A DNA stretch of 64,000 nucleotides from Guyanagaster necrorhizus (GCF_019112545.1 NW_025064937.1:131656-195655); one strand, 5' to 3'. Positions 24,168 to 35,654 are shown, counted from the first letter of the stretch. The notes: a model not told the origin generated them from the sequence alone. A program made the numbers and translations.

Positions 24168-25258
24168 ATGTCCCTGCAGAATATTTCAAGGCTTTATGGT
24201 GATAAATGCAAAGGGGAGAGCCCATAGGACTTCCTCAGCATATTCTGGCACATTATAGATGACTGAAGCATCCCAGCAGATGAGAGACATGCAAAGTTCA
24301 AACATTCTATTGCAGCAGGGTCTGATGCCATAGAGTGGTATGTCAAACTCAGGAAGGAGGACAAGGTGAAGTGGGACAGCTTCAGTGTGACATTTGATGT
24401 GAGATGGCCATTGATTCTAGCAATAGCAAAAACCCAGAAAGAGAAAAAAGAGAAGCTGATAGCATACTTCTTAAAGGAAGAGAATCTGGAGGTGAAGAAG
24501 ACATTGGGTGGCATAGAGATGTGGTTGCACAACTCATGGTCAAGAGAGGTTTTATGCTTGGCAAAGAGAACAGGTGTGGCAGATAAGAGAACATACATTG
24601 CTATGGTGCAGAAAGGTCTCCCTTCAATCATCTGTGACAAGATTGGCATGTTGTTCATGAACTGGCAGGATTTCACAATGAAGGTTCATAAGGTGCCAAT
24701 TGTGAAGATCACTAACTATGTTGAGAAGAAGAAATGGGACAAGGAGTGACAGGCAAAAACAGAGAGAGAGATCACTGAGTTGCACAATGCATTAGCATGA
24801 ATGGCTCAGGAATCACCACATATGATGCTCAGCAACCAGCTTACATGGATCAGCTTCAGTGCTTTGCCCTCTCCATCACTGGCACCACATTGTTTTAGCC
24901 ATCCAGAGCCTGATTTAGGCAACACTCTATCTACCAACACACAACAAGGTATCTCTGAAGCTACAACTCAGCAGATTGATTGGATGCCCAATCACATTGA
25001 TGACTACCCAAAGAAGGCAAATGATGAGGCTGGCATGGCAGCTTATGAGGAGCAGAGGAGGGAATGGGGAGGGAATGGGAAGTTCATCACCCTAGCAGAT
25101 GGGTTGACTATGTGATGTCTTATCCACTCCATCTAGTAACAGTACTTATCTGTATGGAGGAGTGCTTCAGGTGTGGAATGAATGGACACTCAGTTCACAA
25201 TTGCCTCATTCAAGCAAAAGACACATCACTCACTATAGACCTGAAGGAGAAGATCTGA
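24168..25258 (+). pseudogene. gag pseudogene of gypsy element F
   Basis: The frame from ATG 24,168 contains the capsid pattern of a second gypsy family: AGSDAIEWYVKL, then FDVRWP followed by KEKKEKLIAYFLKEE. A zinc knuckle CFRCGMNGHSVHNC (CX2CX4HX4C) lies at about 25,165-25,206. There are two early stops, a break at 24,749 and a frame change near 25,110, so it is dead. Different from the A/B/D/E gag and from the C gag. Confidence 0.7.
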
Positions 25259-25409
25259 TGGCAACTTTGCTACAAGGCATTGGGGGCATATCAGAGGGGT
25301 ACAGTGGAGGAGGTGCATCTTGTTGAGGTAGGTGGTGATGATGAGGGCCAGAGAAATAGAGAAGGGCTACATGCTTAATCAATGTCCAACACACAGTTCT
25401 ATCTCCAGG

Positions 25410-25840
25410 GTGTGAGATGAAGATCTGTGGGATTCCTGCAGATGCCAGATCAGCTTATGGGGACATGCAATCAGGCTCCAAGCATTCTCATGTAAATGTC
25501 AATAATAAATATGATATTGTTGACCTTTATACTGCAGGAGTGCAAGCAGAGGATGGCAGAACACAGAAGATGAGGCACTTTGTACAACTGGTTATGCTCA
25601 ATGGGCTATGAAAAGAGGTCATAAGGCTACCAGCAGCTATAGATGATGGTGACCTTGCAGAAATAATATGTACAGCAAAGTATGATGAGGTGGCACATCA
25701 GTTAGAGATATTGCAACCATCTTTCAAGAGGTTCCATATGGCAGATGGGACACTCATGCTATTGAGGGGTTCTTGGAAAGGGATGATGACATTTGACCCA
25801 GCAAAAAAAAAAGTCACATTCAAGGTGTTTGCTAGCAGTG
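25410..25840 (+). pseudogene. Protease-like start of pol, element F, cut by element E
   Basis: Frame with AAIDDGDLAEIICTAKYDE, then FHMADGTLMLLRGSWKG, the usual order of aspartic protease and flap region in this gypsy type. It is interrupted at 25,841 by the 5' LTR of element E. The rest of pol is not found in the window. Confidence 0.5.
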
Positions 25841-26213
25841 TGTTACAATTTTTCACCTTTTTTCTTTTTCTTTGGCTCTTATTCACACTTAGTCAGGGCA
25901 TCTAACCAGTGCTTGAAAACACATGGAACCTGCTTATGCAACCATAATAAGCAGACCAAGCTCATTGTCCTTCAAATAGCACCAGTTTCCTTGATGACAG
26001 GCAATACTCTTTTGTAACAGTAGTAATGGACAAGGACAATAAACACTGTAGTATAGGAATATATAATTAGTAAGTATATAATTATCCAAGACTCAAACAG
26101 TATATAAATAGTGTAGCTCTTGCTACATATATCCAGCTTCAAGCTAAAGTTTATTCTATACCATCTACTCTTGAGCCAACTTGTCTCTGGCCTTGAAGCA
26201 CTCACATATATAG
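25841..26213 (+). repeat. Element E 5' LTR, left 373 bp, interrupted by element A
   Basis: Begins TGTTACAATTTTTCACC after CAGTG and runs to TATAG, where element A starts. The missing right end lies inverted at 41,636-41,729. Together, minus the 5-bp duplication, they make 462 bp, matching sister LTRs of 456-471 bp. Confidence 0.9.
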
Positions 26214-26644
26214 TGTTACGATTTTTCCCTATTTTCGTATTCTTTCATCCTTTTATTCCTATTTACGCTTAGTCAGGGGACACGAGACTATGGGAAGGCT
26301 TAGTCAGCACAACTAACAAACCATCCTGACAAGCAAGATGGACGACACAATCATCCTTTTATGTACGGTAACGATGCTCAAGGACAACGGGCACCATAGA
26401 CACAGACATACATAATAAGTAGCGATATTATTAGAGACAATTATACAGTATTTAAGACCGACACTCTAGCTGGCATACCCCAGCTTTGAGCTAAAGTTTA
26501 TACACACCATTCTACCTTGAGTCAATGTCTGACCTTGGGTCACACTCCATAGATATACATAAAGTGAACTCAGGTGATCCCTCAAAGTGTGAAGGGACAC
26601 TTGTTTATCACGTGTATCTGTTCATGTGACAACTGGGCCTAACA
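26214..26644 (+). repeat. 5' LTR of element A (431 bp)
   Basis: TG...CA ended, with TGTTA/TAACA terminal inverted repeats. It differs from the 3' LTR of the same element at 17 positions by my reading, nearly all C/T or G/A, many at CpG. Confidence 0.95.
26449..26456 (+). promoter_or_regulatory. TATA-like box in LTR (TATTTAAG)
   Basis: The block CAGTATTTAAG is kept in the LTRs of elements 1, A, B and D and in the solo LTRs 18,874-19,344 (slightly altered) and 37,956-38,414. Conservation across diverged copies suggests it is the core promoter of the family; no start site can be seen. Confidence 0.4.
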
Positions 26645-26700
26645 ATTAGCTCAAAGCTTCTACCTTCCCTTTCTCAAGCCCAACTGTGCTGAGAAACTGA

Positions 26701-26877
26701 ATGCCCCCAGTAACAACCGCTGAATTAAACCACGACTTCTTCGAGCTTATTGCTTCCATCATTGGAACCTTACTCGGACTTCTCGCCATTATCACCCTCT
26801 GCCATGGACGACAATCAGTAGCAGCTTGGATAGTCAGGCACTATCAAGCGTTCCAGCAGATCCAGCATATACTATGA
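26701..26877 (+). CDS. Leader ORF (58 residues) with one membrane-like segment, element A
   Basis: ATG lies 57 nt after the 5' LTR. Residues about 17-34 are hydrophobic (IASIIGTLLGLLAIITL), followed by LCHG and a short amphipathic tail. The reading frame differs from gag. After TGA 26,875-26,877 the same frame stays protein-like (LPFHDIP) up to TAG 26,938. The old copy E (41,576 on the minus strand) has the homologous ORF with many changes but the same pattern (FF.L...IIG.LL, LCHG.QS, AW, YQ), so the peptide rather than just the DNA appears conserved. Function unknown. Alternatively it is an upstream ORF regulating gag translation. Confidence 0.5.
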   Translation: MPPVTTAELNHDFFELIASIIGTLLGLLAIITLCHGRQSVAAWIVRHYQAFQQIQHIL

Positions 26878-27088
26878 AACGTAACCCCCGACCTCCCATT
26901 CCATGACATCCCTGACTCCATCAGAACGACCTTCCAGTAGCAAGAGCGACCCATATCAGAAACCGGAATTGACAACCTGAATCCGGGGGGCCTTCACGAG
27001 GAAGAAGGACCCCAACATTCCTCTCGAAGAAACAGCGGAAACCACAACCCTGCTCTCACAGGATTCCGGAACCCATGGATGATGACTA

Positions 27089-29962
27089 ATGCCCAGGAGC
27101 CCGAGGAGGTCCCCAACCATGTCGTTCCACCAGCCCCCACCTCCGAGCATCCTGCCTCCCCAATTCCCTCAGGGATTGGAAACCATGCTTGGGACTCCCT
27201 TGATGCCCCTCAGATGGCTTCGAGATCCCGCCAGAACTCCAACCCCCCCCACGACTCCTCCGGCTCCCCCACTGCCCCAGACTCCGGCTCCAGCCAGTCC
27301 ATCAGCAGGTTGGAGGTTGAAGACCCACATGGAAGAACCATCCATCCCGACTATGCTAACATCGAGATTGCGATCTCCACAGCCAGGGACCCCTATCGAC
27401 ATCTCCATGTTGGTAGTGAGCCAGAAATCGGGACAGCAAGTGCATGAGGAAGAATTGCCCAAGACAGGATTATATGGTGGGTATTCCCGGACTGGGACCT
27501 CACAGTCCCGTTTAACTACAATGACGCCACACAGCAGCAGCAGCAGAACCAGGCCAGACGAGCAGAAGCCAGGCAGGCCCAGGAGGAGCTCGCTGAGTAT
27601 GTACAAAACGAGGCCCAAGAGCAGTATGAGGCCACCACATACGATCAACAGGGGAGAGAACAAAGAAGAAGAGAGGATGCAGAAAGGATGGGGTCCGCCT
27701 CCCCAGGGTGGTATGGACTCCGCACAGACTCGGGTTCTCCATTCAGGGAGCCCGACTCAGACTCAGACCCATGGACTGGACCGGCCAGCATTGTCACTAC
27801 AAGCGAGGCCATCAGAAGGGGACGAGCGGAAAATAACCGACCCCCCACCCCCCAGTACCCTGCTAGAACCGACACCATCTCCTCAGACGCCGACTTGATA
27901 CTCGGAGCATACGGACTCTGAGTACCAGACAATGCCCACGTCTCCGACCAAGCCCTCCAGCGATTCCTGGGAAGTAGAGTCACCCACCAGTTTCTCAATC
28001 CCGAGTTCCGACACTACTTCAGTCTCTATAGCCGAGAACTGGAGGCAACGAGAGTGCAAGGCGGAACGCGATATAGTAGGCTCAGTAATCCCCCAATCCA
28101 ACGAACCAGCCCAGCAACAAGATCTAACGATGCCGGCCCTAGCACCCAAGTCAACAGGAGGGTCCCCAACGACCCTCCGACCAATGGTGCTGTCCATCTA
28201 TGACCCGCCCGTCAGTTCCCTCCTAGAGGAAGGGGACAGTGGGGACGAGGGTGACGAGGAGGATGAGGGAGACAGTGAAGGACCTTACACAGCCAAAGAA
28301 CGAATCAGAAGGGCCGGCGAAGACACAGACGAAGAAGCACTGCGAGAAGAGTTGGAACGAGCAAGAAGTAAGGAATATCAGGAGCTATACAAGCAGGGGA
28401 GACTCTTTTTATGGCCGGAGGTGTGCTGGCAAGCGATCCCCCTAGGACTAAAGTATCGATATGCAGGGGAAATTGAAAAAAAGAGAATTCTGCAGTATGC
28501 CGTGACAGAGTATGCTTGGAAGGAATATGGACGACGGCATCCAGAGGACCCACTCGTGCCAATGCCACCGTATCAGCCGAGCGAAAAACCTTCCATGCCA
28601 AAACCCATGCCATGGATGCCGCCCGTTCCACCGCAACAAGCCGTATACACGGCATCGACAATCTGAGGACAAGCCGACATCAGCCCCTCAATCTGAAGCA
28701 CGGCCTCCTGGCTTAGTCGCACCCGAGAATGGCAACAACTACAGTGGGGAGGATTCCAGAACCCTTGGACCAGCAAAGGAAGTCGGCTACTCAGGGCCCA
28801 ACCGCCACCAGATCAGGCAGAAGGGAGCGGCAAAGAACCAGTATGAGACGACCCGAAAGCAGTTTGCCTTGGATTTATGGTCCGGGATGGAATAATCATT
28901 CGCATCAAAAATCCGAAGGGCAGCCCGGTCGCCGATGACAACTCACTGCACTCCTTCCCAGGACCACCAGCCGAATGGAACCAACCACCATTCGATGGGT
29001 GGTCCAACCCAATGGGCACGCTACCACACAATGCCAATGTCCTACAGTGCCATCCAGACCTCCTACGCAAACCCCGTCCCTTCAAAGGGGCCTCAGATGA
29101 CATTGACCGATTCCTGGTAGACTGCGAACAGTACTTTGAAGTCTACATCAGATATATTGGGACAGACATGAACAAGGTCATGTTCGCCACCTCCTATCTG
29201 GAGGATAAGGCCAAGACGTGGTGGATTTTAATTTCTCTGAACTTCTGATCTACCACTAGGGAGCATTACCGGTATCCCTCGTGGCTGGTATTCAAACGAA
29301 TGCTAAACAACAAGTTCATTGATCCTGCCATACAAGAAGTGCATAAACAAAAAATCAAGGACTACAAGATGGGAGATAAGGCGGCAACAGACTACTTCGA
29401 TGAGCTAGAACGGCTCGCCAAGTTGGCAGGGATCCGAGAAGACACCGCCAATGATGGGCGAATGGTTGAGGCCCTTAAACGAGGAGTCCCTTCCTTGTAC
29501 CTCATGATGATCTCTGTGATGGGCGTCAAAATGCTGATGCTGGTTGGATACGATGAATGGAAGGAAAGGATCATCAAGATGTACAAGGAGCAACAAAGGC
29601 AGAAAGCGGAAGCTTCAACCTTGCAAGACTATGGCAAGAAATCGACACCACCAATCCCGAACAAGTCGGGGCAAACTGCCGGGAAATCATTGGGGACTCC
29701 TGCTACCCCAACCTATGGTAGCCAGAAAACCGGGACTGGAACCACATATACTGGTGCTGGGAAGCCGATAGACATCGATCAAATGAAAAAGGAAGGCAAG
29801 TGCTTCAACTGCGGGTTGAAAGGTCACATGGCCAAGGACTGCCCGAAAAAGAAGTGGACCCGTGAAGACATTCGAGCACAGATCACGGAACTGCAGAAGG
29901 AAGACGAGGAACTGGGAAAAGAGACAAAGATCGAGGAGGTAAAAGACGGGGCTGACCAGTGA
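27089..29962 (+). pseudogene. gag of element A, one frame with five internal TGA codons
   Basis: N-terminal 270 codons are proline-rich. An acidic stretch follows (about 28,225-28,285), then a capsid-like region (YFDELERLAKLAG near 29,393) and the zinc knuckle CFNCGLKGHMAKDC at 29,801-29,842. TGA codons at 27,896, 28,664, 28,694, 28,844 and 29,246 are all in the same frame as the final TGA at 29,960. Relatives show TGG at 28,844 (element D) and at 29,246 (element 1), so at least these are lesions. The start codon is uncertain; the plus frame at 27,079-27,447 overlaps as the leader frame. Confidence 0.75.
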
Positions 29963-32900
29963 GCGACTCCACTGGATCAGCCAAAGGACTCTACGGTGTG
30001 CAGGCCCCTACCATTGTACAAACTTATAGTACCTCTGTAGCTACAAAAACACATTCGAATATACCCCGAACAGCCAAAACACACCATAGCGAGTCACAAA
30101 AACAAACTCAAATGCCTACGGGCCGAACTGGGGCAGAGGGCCCCAAACATTGGCTCAAACCATTCGAAACTGAATGGACATGGAGGGCCATCAAAGAAGC
30201 AGCAGACAAAAGCACAGCAAAAGCTGTCTTACATGGGTGGATACACCGAAACAGGACAGGGGAGGTCACCACCGAAACCATAAACGGGTTAAAAAGGGCC
30301 GATCGAAGCCAGGCCCTGGAATGGCTAGATAAACTAAAAAACCCATCAAAGTTTGTCAGATGAACCAAGACCCCAGGGAGAGACCTAACCACCAAGGCTC
30401 AAATCGAAACCCTAACCAGTCGAACCATACACATGGTGACCGCCCTCATCAATAGTGGGTGTACCGGCAGCTCCATCAACCGAGCCTTCATTCACCAGCA
30501 CAAACTCCCCACTTGATCCACTGCAGCGCTCATACCAGTATATAATGCCGATGGAACAAAAAACCAAGCCAGGTCAATCACGGAGTTTGTCGAACTCCGA
30601 CTGACTATCGGGGATCATTCTGAATGGATCGATCTAGCCATAACGGATCTCAGGACCAAGGAATTGTTCCTGGGACACGACTGGCTCATCCAACACAACC
30701 CGCTCATTAACTGGAAGACCGGACGACTTACGTTTGCACAATGCCAGTGTCAGAAGATTCCATACGAATTACCCGACGAAGATCTGGAGGACAAGTGGGG
30801 TGAGGAGATGGAGGATGGTGAAACCATCCTAGTGGTCGACTTACAAAGAGAGATGCACATTCAGGCCATACATCATGCCAACGATCTAGCAGTGGAGGCC
30901 AACAAAGGGAGGGAGGAGAAAACATTCAAGGAGATGGTGCCGAAATGGGCACACGATTATCGAGACCTCTTTGAGAAAGAGAGTTTTGATGAACTCCCAT
31001 GCCCAAAACCCTGGGATCACGCGATTGAGCTGATCCCCAATGCCAATGCAAACCTGGACTGTAAAACCTATCCCCTCGGCAACCACGAGCAGCAGGAACT
31101 CGACAAGTTCTTGGAGGAAAATCTATCCTCAGGCCAGATTCGACCATCAAAATCCCCCATGGCCTCCCCTTTTTTCTTCATAAAGAAGAAAGATGGCAAA
31201 CTCTGGCCTGTCCAGGATTACCATAAACTAAACGAAATGACTATCAAGAACCGATACCCGCTACCCCTAATCTCGGAACTAATGGACAAACTCCAAGGAG
31301 CCAAATACTACACTAAACTCGACATCTGCTGGGGATATAATAATGTTCAGATAAAGGAGGGGGATGAATGGAAGGCTGCATTCAGAACCAACCGAGGACT
31401 GTTCGAACCAACAGTAATGTTCTTCGGATTGACCAACTCCCCCGCCACTTTCCAGTGGATGATGAATGACATCTTTAAAGACCTCATCACCACCGGAAAG
31501 GTCACTATCTACCTAGACGACATTCTTATCATGTCCAAGACGAAGGAAGAGCACCGCAACCTGGTCTGACAGGTACTCACTCTTATGAGGAGACACAAAT
31601 TATTCCTCAAAGTGGAGAAGTGCGAGTTCGAGGTACTGGAAACGGAGTACCTTGGCGTAATCATCAGCGAGGGGAGTATCCGAATGGATCTGATCAAAGT
31701 GGCAGGGGTAGTGGATTGGCCGGTGCCAACCAAGAAGAAGGAACTACAATCCTTCCTTGGCTTCACCAACTTTTACAGAAGGTTCATCAGGGACTACAGC
31801 AAGATCGTTCATCTGATGACACAACTCACTGGCAATACCCCATGGGGGTGGGGAAACCCTCAGCAACTAGCCTTTGAGGACCTGAAACGACGACTGGCAG
31901 AAGATGTCATCCTTGCTATTTCATCAAATGAGGGAAAGTTCCAAGTGGAGGCCGATTCAAGTGACAGGGCTATAGGCACTGTATTATTCCAAGAACAGGG
32001 TGGGAAATGGCATCCAGTCGCCTTCCTCTCCAAGGCACTAACTGTGACAGAAAGGAACTACGAGATTTATGACAAAGAATTGCTCACAATAATGCTCACC
32101 CTGGAAGAGTGGCGGCATTATTTAATCAGGGCTATCGACATTTTCGAAATCTGGACAGACCATCAAAACCTCCGATACTTCCGTCAACCACAAAAGTTGA
32201 ACCGGCGTCAGGCCCGATGGGTTACCGAACTCGCCCAGTATCAATACACCCTCCACCACAAAGCAGGGGTCGCCAATAAAAAGGCCGACCTCCTCTCCCG
32301 CTGTGCAGACCATGATCAGGGGGGAGATGACAACACAGGAGTCACAATCCTTCATCCTGAACATTTCCGAGCATTGATAATGCTGACAGAGGAGGAGATT
32401 CATGAGCACATTAGAAGTGCGACCAGAGACCCACACCAATGGGACCAAAAGATCACCGCTTCGCTCAATCATGAACGAGGAATGATGAAGGAGGGAGGAA
32501 TGATCTGATACGACAGAAGGATCTACATCCCACAGGTCCAAAGTCTACATGGGGAAATCATTGCAACATGCCATGATCACACCATGGCAGGACACCCCGG
32601 CATTGCCAAAACAAAAGAGTTAATCCTGCGGAATTACTGGTGGCCTAAACTTGGGAAGGACATTACATCCTACATCAAAGCCTGCAAAACATGTCAAAGA
32701 GGAAAGGCATCCACACAACCCAAGGCAGCCCCTCTATACCCGAACGAAATACCATCTCAGCCATGGACCCACATTACAGTAGATATGGTTACCGGGCTGC
32801 CAGACTGCAATGGCTATGATGCCATACTCATCATAGTGGATTGCTTCTCCAAGGCGATCATCCCAATTGCTTGTTCAATGGAGTTAACATCAGAAGGATG

Positions 32901-33840
32901 GGCCAAGATCCTATGAGACGAAGTATACAGCAAATACGGGATGCCCCAAGTAGTCATCTCCGACCATAGACCACAATTCATCTCGAAGTTTCTTGACGAC
33001 TTATACAAACTATTGCACATTAAATGCAATACATCAACTGCCTACCATCCACAAACCAACAGTCAAACTGAACGTGCAAACCAAGAAGTTGAAAAATATC
33101 TTCGTCTATTTATCAACTACTGACAGGATGACTGGGTTGAATGGCTGGCACTTGCCACCTTCCAACACAACAACAGGATCCACTCCGCTACAGGCCAGAC
33201 ACCCTTCTTCATTAACTATGGGAGACACCTGCATGTCGCCCAAACGACTCATCACAAGATGACAATGCCTGCATCCACGAACTTTGCCACAACCATGGAA
33301 AGAATCCATGCAGAAACCAAGAAGGCGCTTGAAAAGACGGCGTCAACCATGAAAAAACAGTACGACAAACATCGCCGGCCCCCACACGTCTATCAAGTCA
33401 GTGACAAAGTCTGGCTTGATACAACTAACCTCCACCTGCCCTGCCCAAAACGAAAACTTGCTGACAAGTGCATGGGCCCCTTCCCTATACTGGCATGGGT
33501 TGGGGAAGCCGCTTATAAACTCTGCTTACCGATTGGCTGAAAGGTACATGACGTCTTCAACGAAAGCCTTCTAACTCCATACATCGCCCCTGCCTTTCCA
33601 AATCAGGAACAACCACCTCCTCCACCACCTGACTTGATCAACAATGAAGAACATTATGAAATCGATCAAGTCCTGAACCATAAACTCCGGAAAGTTAAAG
33701 CCTGTGGTGGCGGCATGACCACCACCATTGATTACCTTGTCAGCTGGAAGGGCTACAGCCCCAAATCAAACCAGTGGATAAATGAGAAATATATGAATGC
33801 AGACGAGACCATACATGACTATGAATTATCCCTTAATTGA
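29956..33840 (+). pseudogene. pol of element A (protease, RT, RNase H, integrase, chromodomain), seven internal TGA codons
   Basis: The pol frame opens at 29,956, overlapping the gag stop in the -1 frame. Order of domains: protease-like INSGCTGSS (Asn codon 30,451-30,453 where Asp is expected), RT with intact YLDD (31,510-31,521), RNase H (VEADSSDRA, YDKELLTIM, WTDHQNLRY), integrase with H/C zinc residues (AGHPGIAK, CKTCQRGK) and the D, D, E positions ([26 protein letters not shown]), chromodomain (YLVSWKGYSPKSNQW). Internal TGA at 30,361, 30,514, 31,567, 32,506, 32,914, 33,121 and 33,538; final stop 33,838-33,840. No TAA or TAG. Confidence 0.85.
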
Positions 33841-33860
33841 TCCATCGGAACGATAGTCTT

Positions 33861-33870
33861 AAGCGGGGGG
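33861..33870 (+). promoter_or_regulatory. Polypurine tract of element A
   Basis: AAGCGGGGGG three bases before the 3' LTR. Relatives have AAGGAGGGGG at the same place. It primes plus-strand DNA synthesis in LTR retrotransposons. Confidence 0.8.
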
Positions 33871-33873
33871 TAA

Positions 33874-34304
33874 TGTTACGATTTTTCCCTATTTTCGTAT
33901 CCTTTCATCCTTTTATTCCTATTTATGCTTAGTCAGGGGACACGAGACTATGGGAAGGCTTAGTCAGCACAACTAACAAACCATCCTGACAAGCGAGATG
34001 GATGACACAATCATCCTTTTATGTACGGTAACGATGCTCAAGGACAACAGGCACCATGGACACAGACATACATAATAAGTAGCGATATTATTAGAGACAA
34101 TTGTACAGTATTTAAGACCAACGCTCTAGCTGGCATACCCCAGCTTTGAGCTAAAGTTTATACACACCATTCTACCTCGAGTCAACGTCTGACCTTGGGT
34201 CACACTCCATAGATATACATAAAGTGAACTCAGGTGATCTCTCGAAGTGCGAAGGGACACTCGTTTATCACATGTATCTGTTCACGTGACAACTGGGCCT
34301 AACA
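33874..34304 (+). repeat. 3' LTR of element A (431 bp)
   Basis: Appears identical to the 3' LTR of element B (41,730-42,160, reverse complement) but differs from A's own 5' LTR at 17 positions. Confidence 0.95.
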
Positions 34305-34365
34305 CACGCACTCTGCTGGACTCCATGAGTGCACTCAAGCCCACTCGATTGGCACATTCCTAACA
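34305..34365 (-). repeat. Element C 3' LTR, detached 61-bp end
   Basis: The reverse complement starts TGTTAGGAATGTGCCAA, the same terminus seen in C's other LTR at 57,211. It continues to CACGC, where the copy is cut. The remaining 441 bp lie at 49,821-50,261; 61+441-5 gives exactly 497 bp. Confidence 0.92.
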
Positions 34366-34529
34366 ACCATAAACTGTGGAAAATCAAAGCTAAAGGCGGG
34401 GGTATGACAACAACAGTGGATTATCTTATCAGTTGGAAGAGGTACAGCCCCAAATCTAATCAGTGGATCAACAAGAAGCTAATAAATGCTTCCGATGCAA
34501 TCTATGACTATGAATTATCCTTAAATTAA
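34366..34529 (+). pseudogene. Detached chromodomain end of element D pol
   Basis: Encodes HKLWKIKAKGGG, then a chromodomain core (YLISWKRYSPKSNQW) and the terminal SLN stop. It continues in frame from the D pol fragment ending ...VLNH at 57,708 when the loop is flipped. The first five bases ACCAT are the target duplication (ATGGT on the other strand) of element C. Confidence 0.9.
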
Positions 34530-34562
34530 GCCATCAGGACAATGGTCTTAAGGAGGGGGTAA

Positions 34563-35018
34563 TGTTATGATTTTTCCCTTTCCTCTTATTATAAACCCCT
34601 ATTTAGGCTTAATCAAGGCATCAAAAGACAAGTGCTCAGGACTGTGAGAAGGCTTAAGTCATCACAACAACTGACTTCATCATGGCTCTTTAATGCAACT
34701 GACACTCAACAACAAGCACATAATCAACCTTTTATGTATGGTCATGATGCTCAAGGACAATGAGCATGCAGGACAGAGAAATGCACAATTAGCACTCGAT
34801 ATTATTAGCAAACCATGTACTGTATTTAAGGAGGCTCACTCTAACTGGAAACCCCAGCTTCAAGCTAAAGTTTATAACTACCATTCTACCTCCAGTCTAC
34901 CTTTGACCTTGTGACACACCGATGCAAGCACATGCTAGTGAAATCAGCTGATTCTTCGAAGTGTGAAGGGACACCTGTTTATCATGTGTACTGGTTCATG
35001 TGATGCTTGGGCATAACA
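34563..35018 (+). repeat. 3' LTR of element D (456 bp), displaced by the inversion
   Basis: Starts TGTTATGATTTTTCCC after AAGGAGGGGG (34,551-34,559) and ends GGGCATAACA. A-family LTR. Adjacent ATATG may be half of a target duplication; the partner would lie beyond the right edge of the window. Confidence 0.88.
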
Positions 35019-35023
35019 ATATG

Positions 35024-35288
35024 CATCTTCTCCTAAGTGTTATGGTTGCTTGTCAGACACAAGGGGGCAGACAGCAGAAAGCTGTCTGTCATTATCTCAC
35101 AGGTTGTTGATTGCATAGCATGTCTCTAGACAGGTCATATTAGTGCTCCATTGCTTGAGACATAGTGGAAAAAATGGTTTCTCATTTTGAAGGCAGGATG
35201 ATGCTCACTGCTCAGCTCTCATGATGCTCTGGTGGATCTAGAGCCAGAGAAACTGAAATTTGGTGTCTATGAGCCCATGGTGCAACAC
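35024..35288. repeat. Dispersed repeat R0, copy 1 (partial)
   Basis: Matches 40,141-40,410 in the same orientation (GCATCT.CTCCTAAGTG start; TTTTGAAGGCAGGATGATGC and ATGAGCCCATGGTGCA blocks). Abuts the element D LTR on the left and repeat R1 on the right. Class unknown. Confidence 0.55.
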
Positions 35289-35654
35289 AGTGCTAAGCTT
35301 TGAGTTGTATATTGTGTGTGTTAGAGATTTTGATTTGATCTGAGCTATACTTGAGACCTTTTGAGAGTTTTGTGGAAGTGTTTCAACATATTGTATTGAG
35401 CAACAGTACCTTTGCCTTGAAGCCCACCAACACCTGTTGCCACCTCTTTTTTTGATAAAATGAAAAGCTTTGAGACTTAGAGAGACCTAGGACTGTTGTA
35501 CACATGCTATTGTTGTTTATACACAGTGGATTTATTGGAGAAGACAATTATATTTGCTGTTACTACTTTTATCACATTATAATCCCCCTATAAACTAAGA
35601 GTATTCTGTGTGTGTTAGTGTAGGTGTGATCAGTGAATAGCCCTCTGCTGTGAC
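35289..35654 (+). repeat. Dispersed repeat R1, copy 2
   Basis: Inverted relative of 6,916-7,277. Lies between R0 and the truncated RT of element E. Confidence 0.6.

Larger units (their letters stand above)
26214..34304 (+). mobile_element. Element A: full-length 8,091-bp Ty3/gypsy chromovirus-type retrotransposon
   Basis: Two 431-bp LTRs (TGTTACG...CCTAACA), leader ORF, gag, pol in the -1 frame, chromodomain and polypurine tract are all present. CpG content is much higher than in elements 1, D and E, so it is comparatively young. It is not intact: gag and pol contain twelve in-frame TGA codons. Left flank TATAG and right flank CACGC do not match each other, but they match the flanks of element B crosswise (see findings). 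Position x in A pairs with 76,034-x in B without any net length difference. Confidence 0.95.

Noticed and set aside
27169..27663. 164-codon minus-strand frame with Leu-rich stretches (and its mirror at 48,371-48,865)
   Set aside because: Antisense shadow of the proline-rich gag N-terminus; hydrophobic residues arise from the complement of Pro/Glu/Gln codons.
27089..33840. TGA as a sense codon (recoded Trp or Arg) in this genome
   Set aside because: Ordinary genes and frames here end at TGA as well, TGG is used for Trp throughout, and CGA decay explains most sites.
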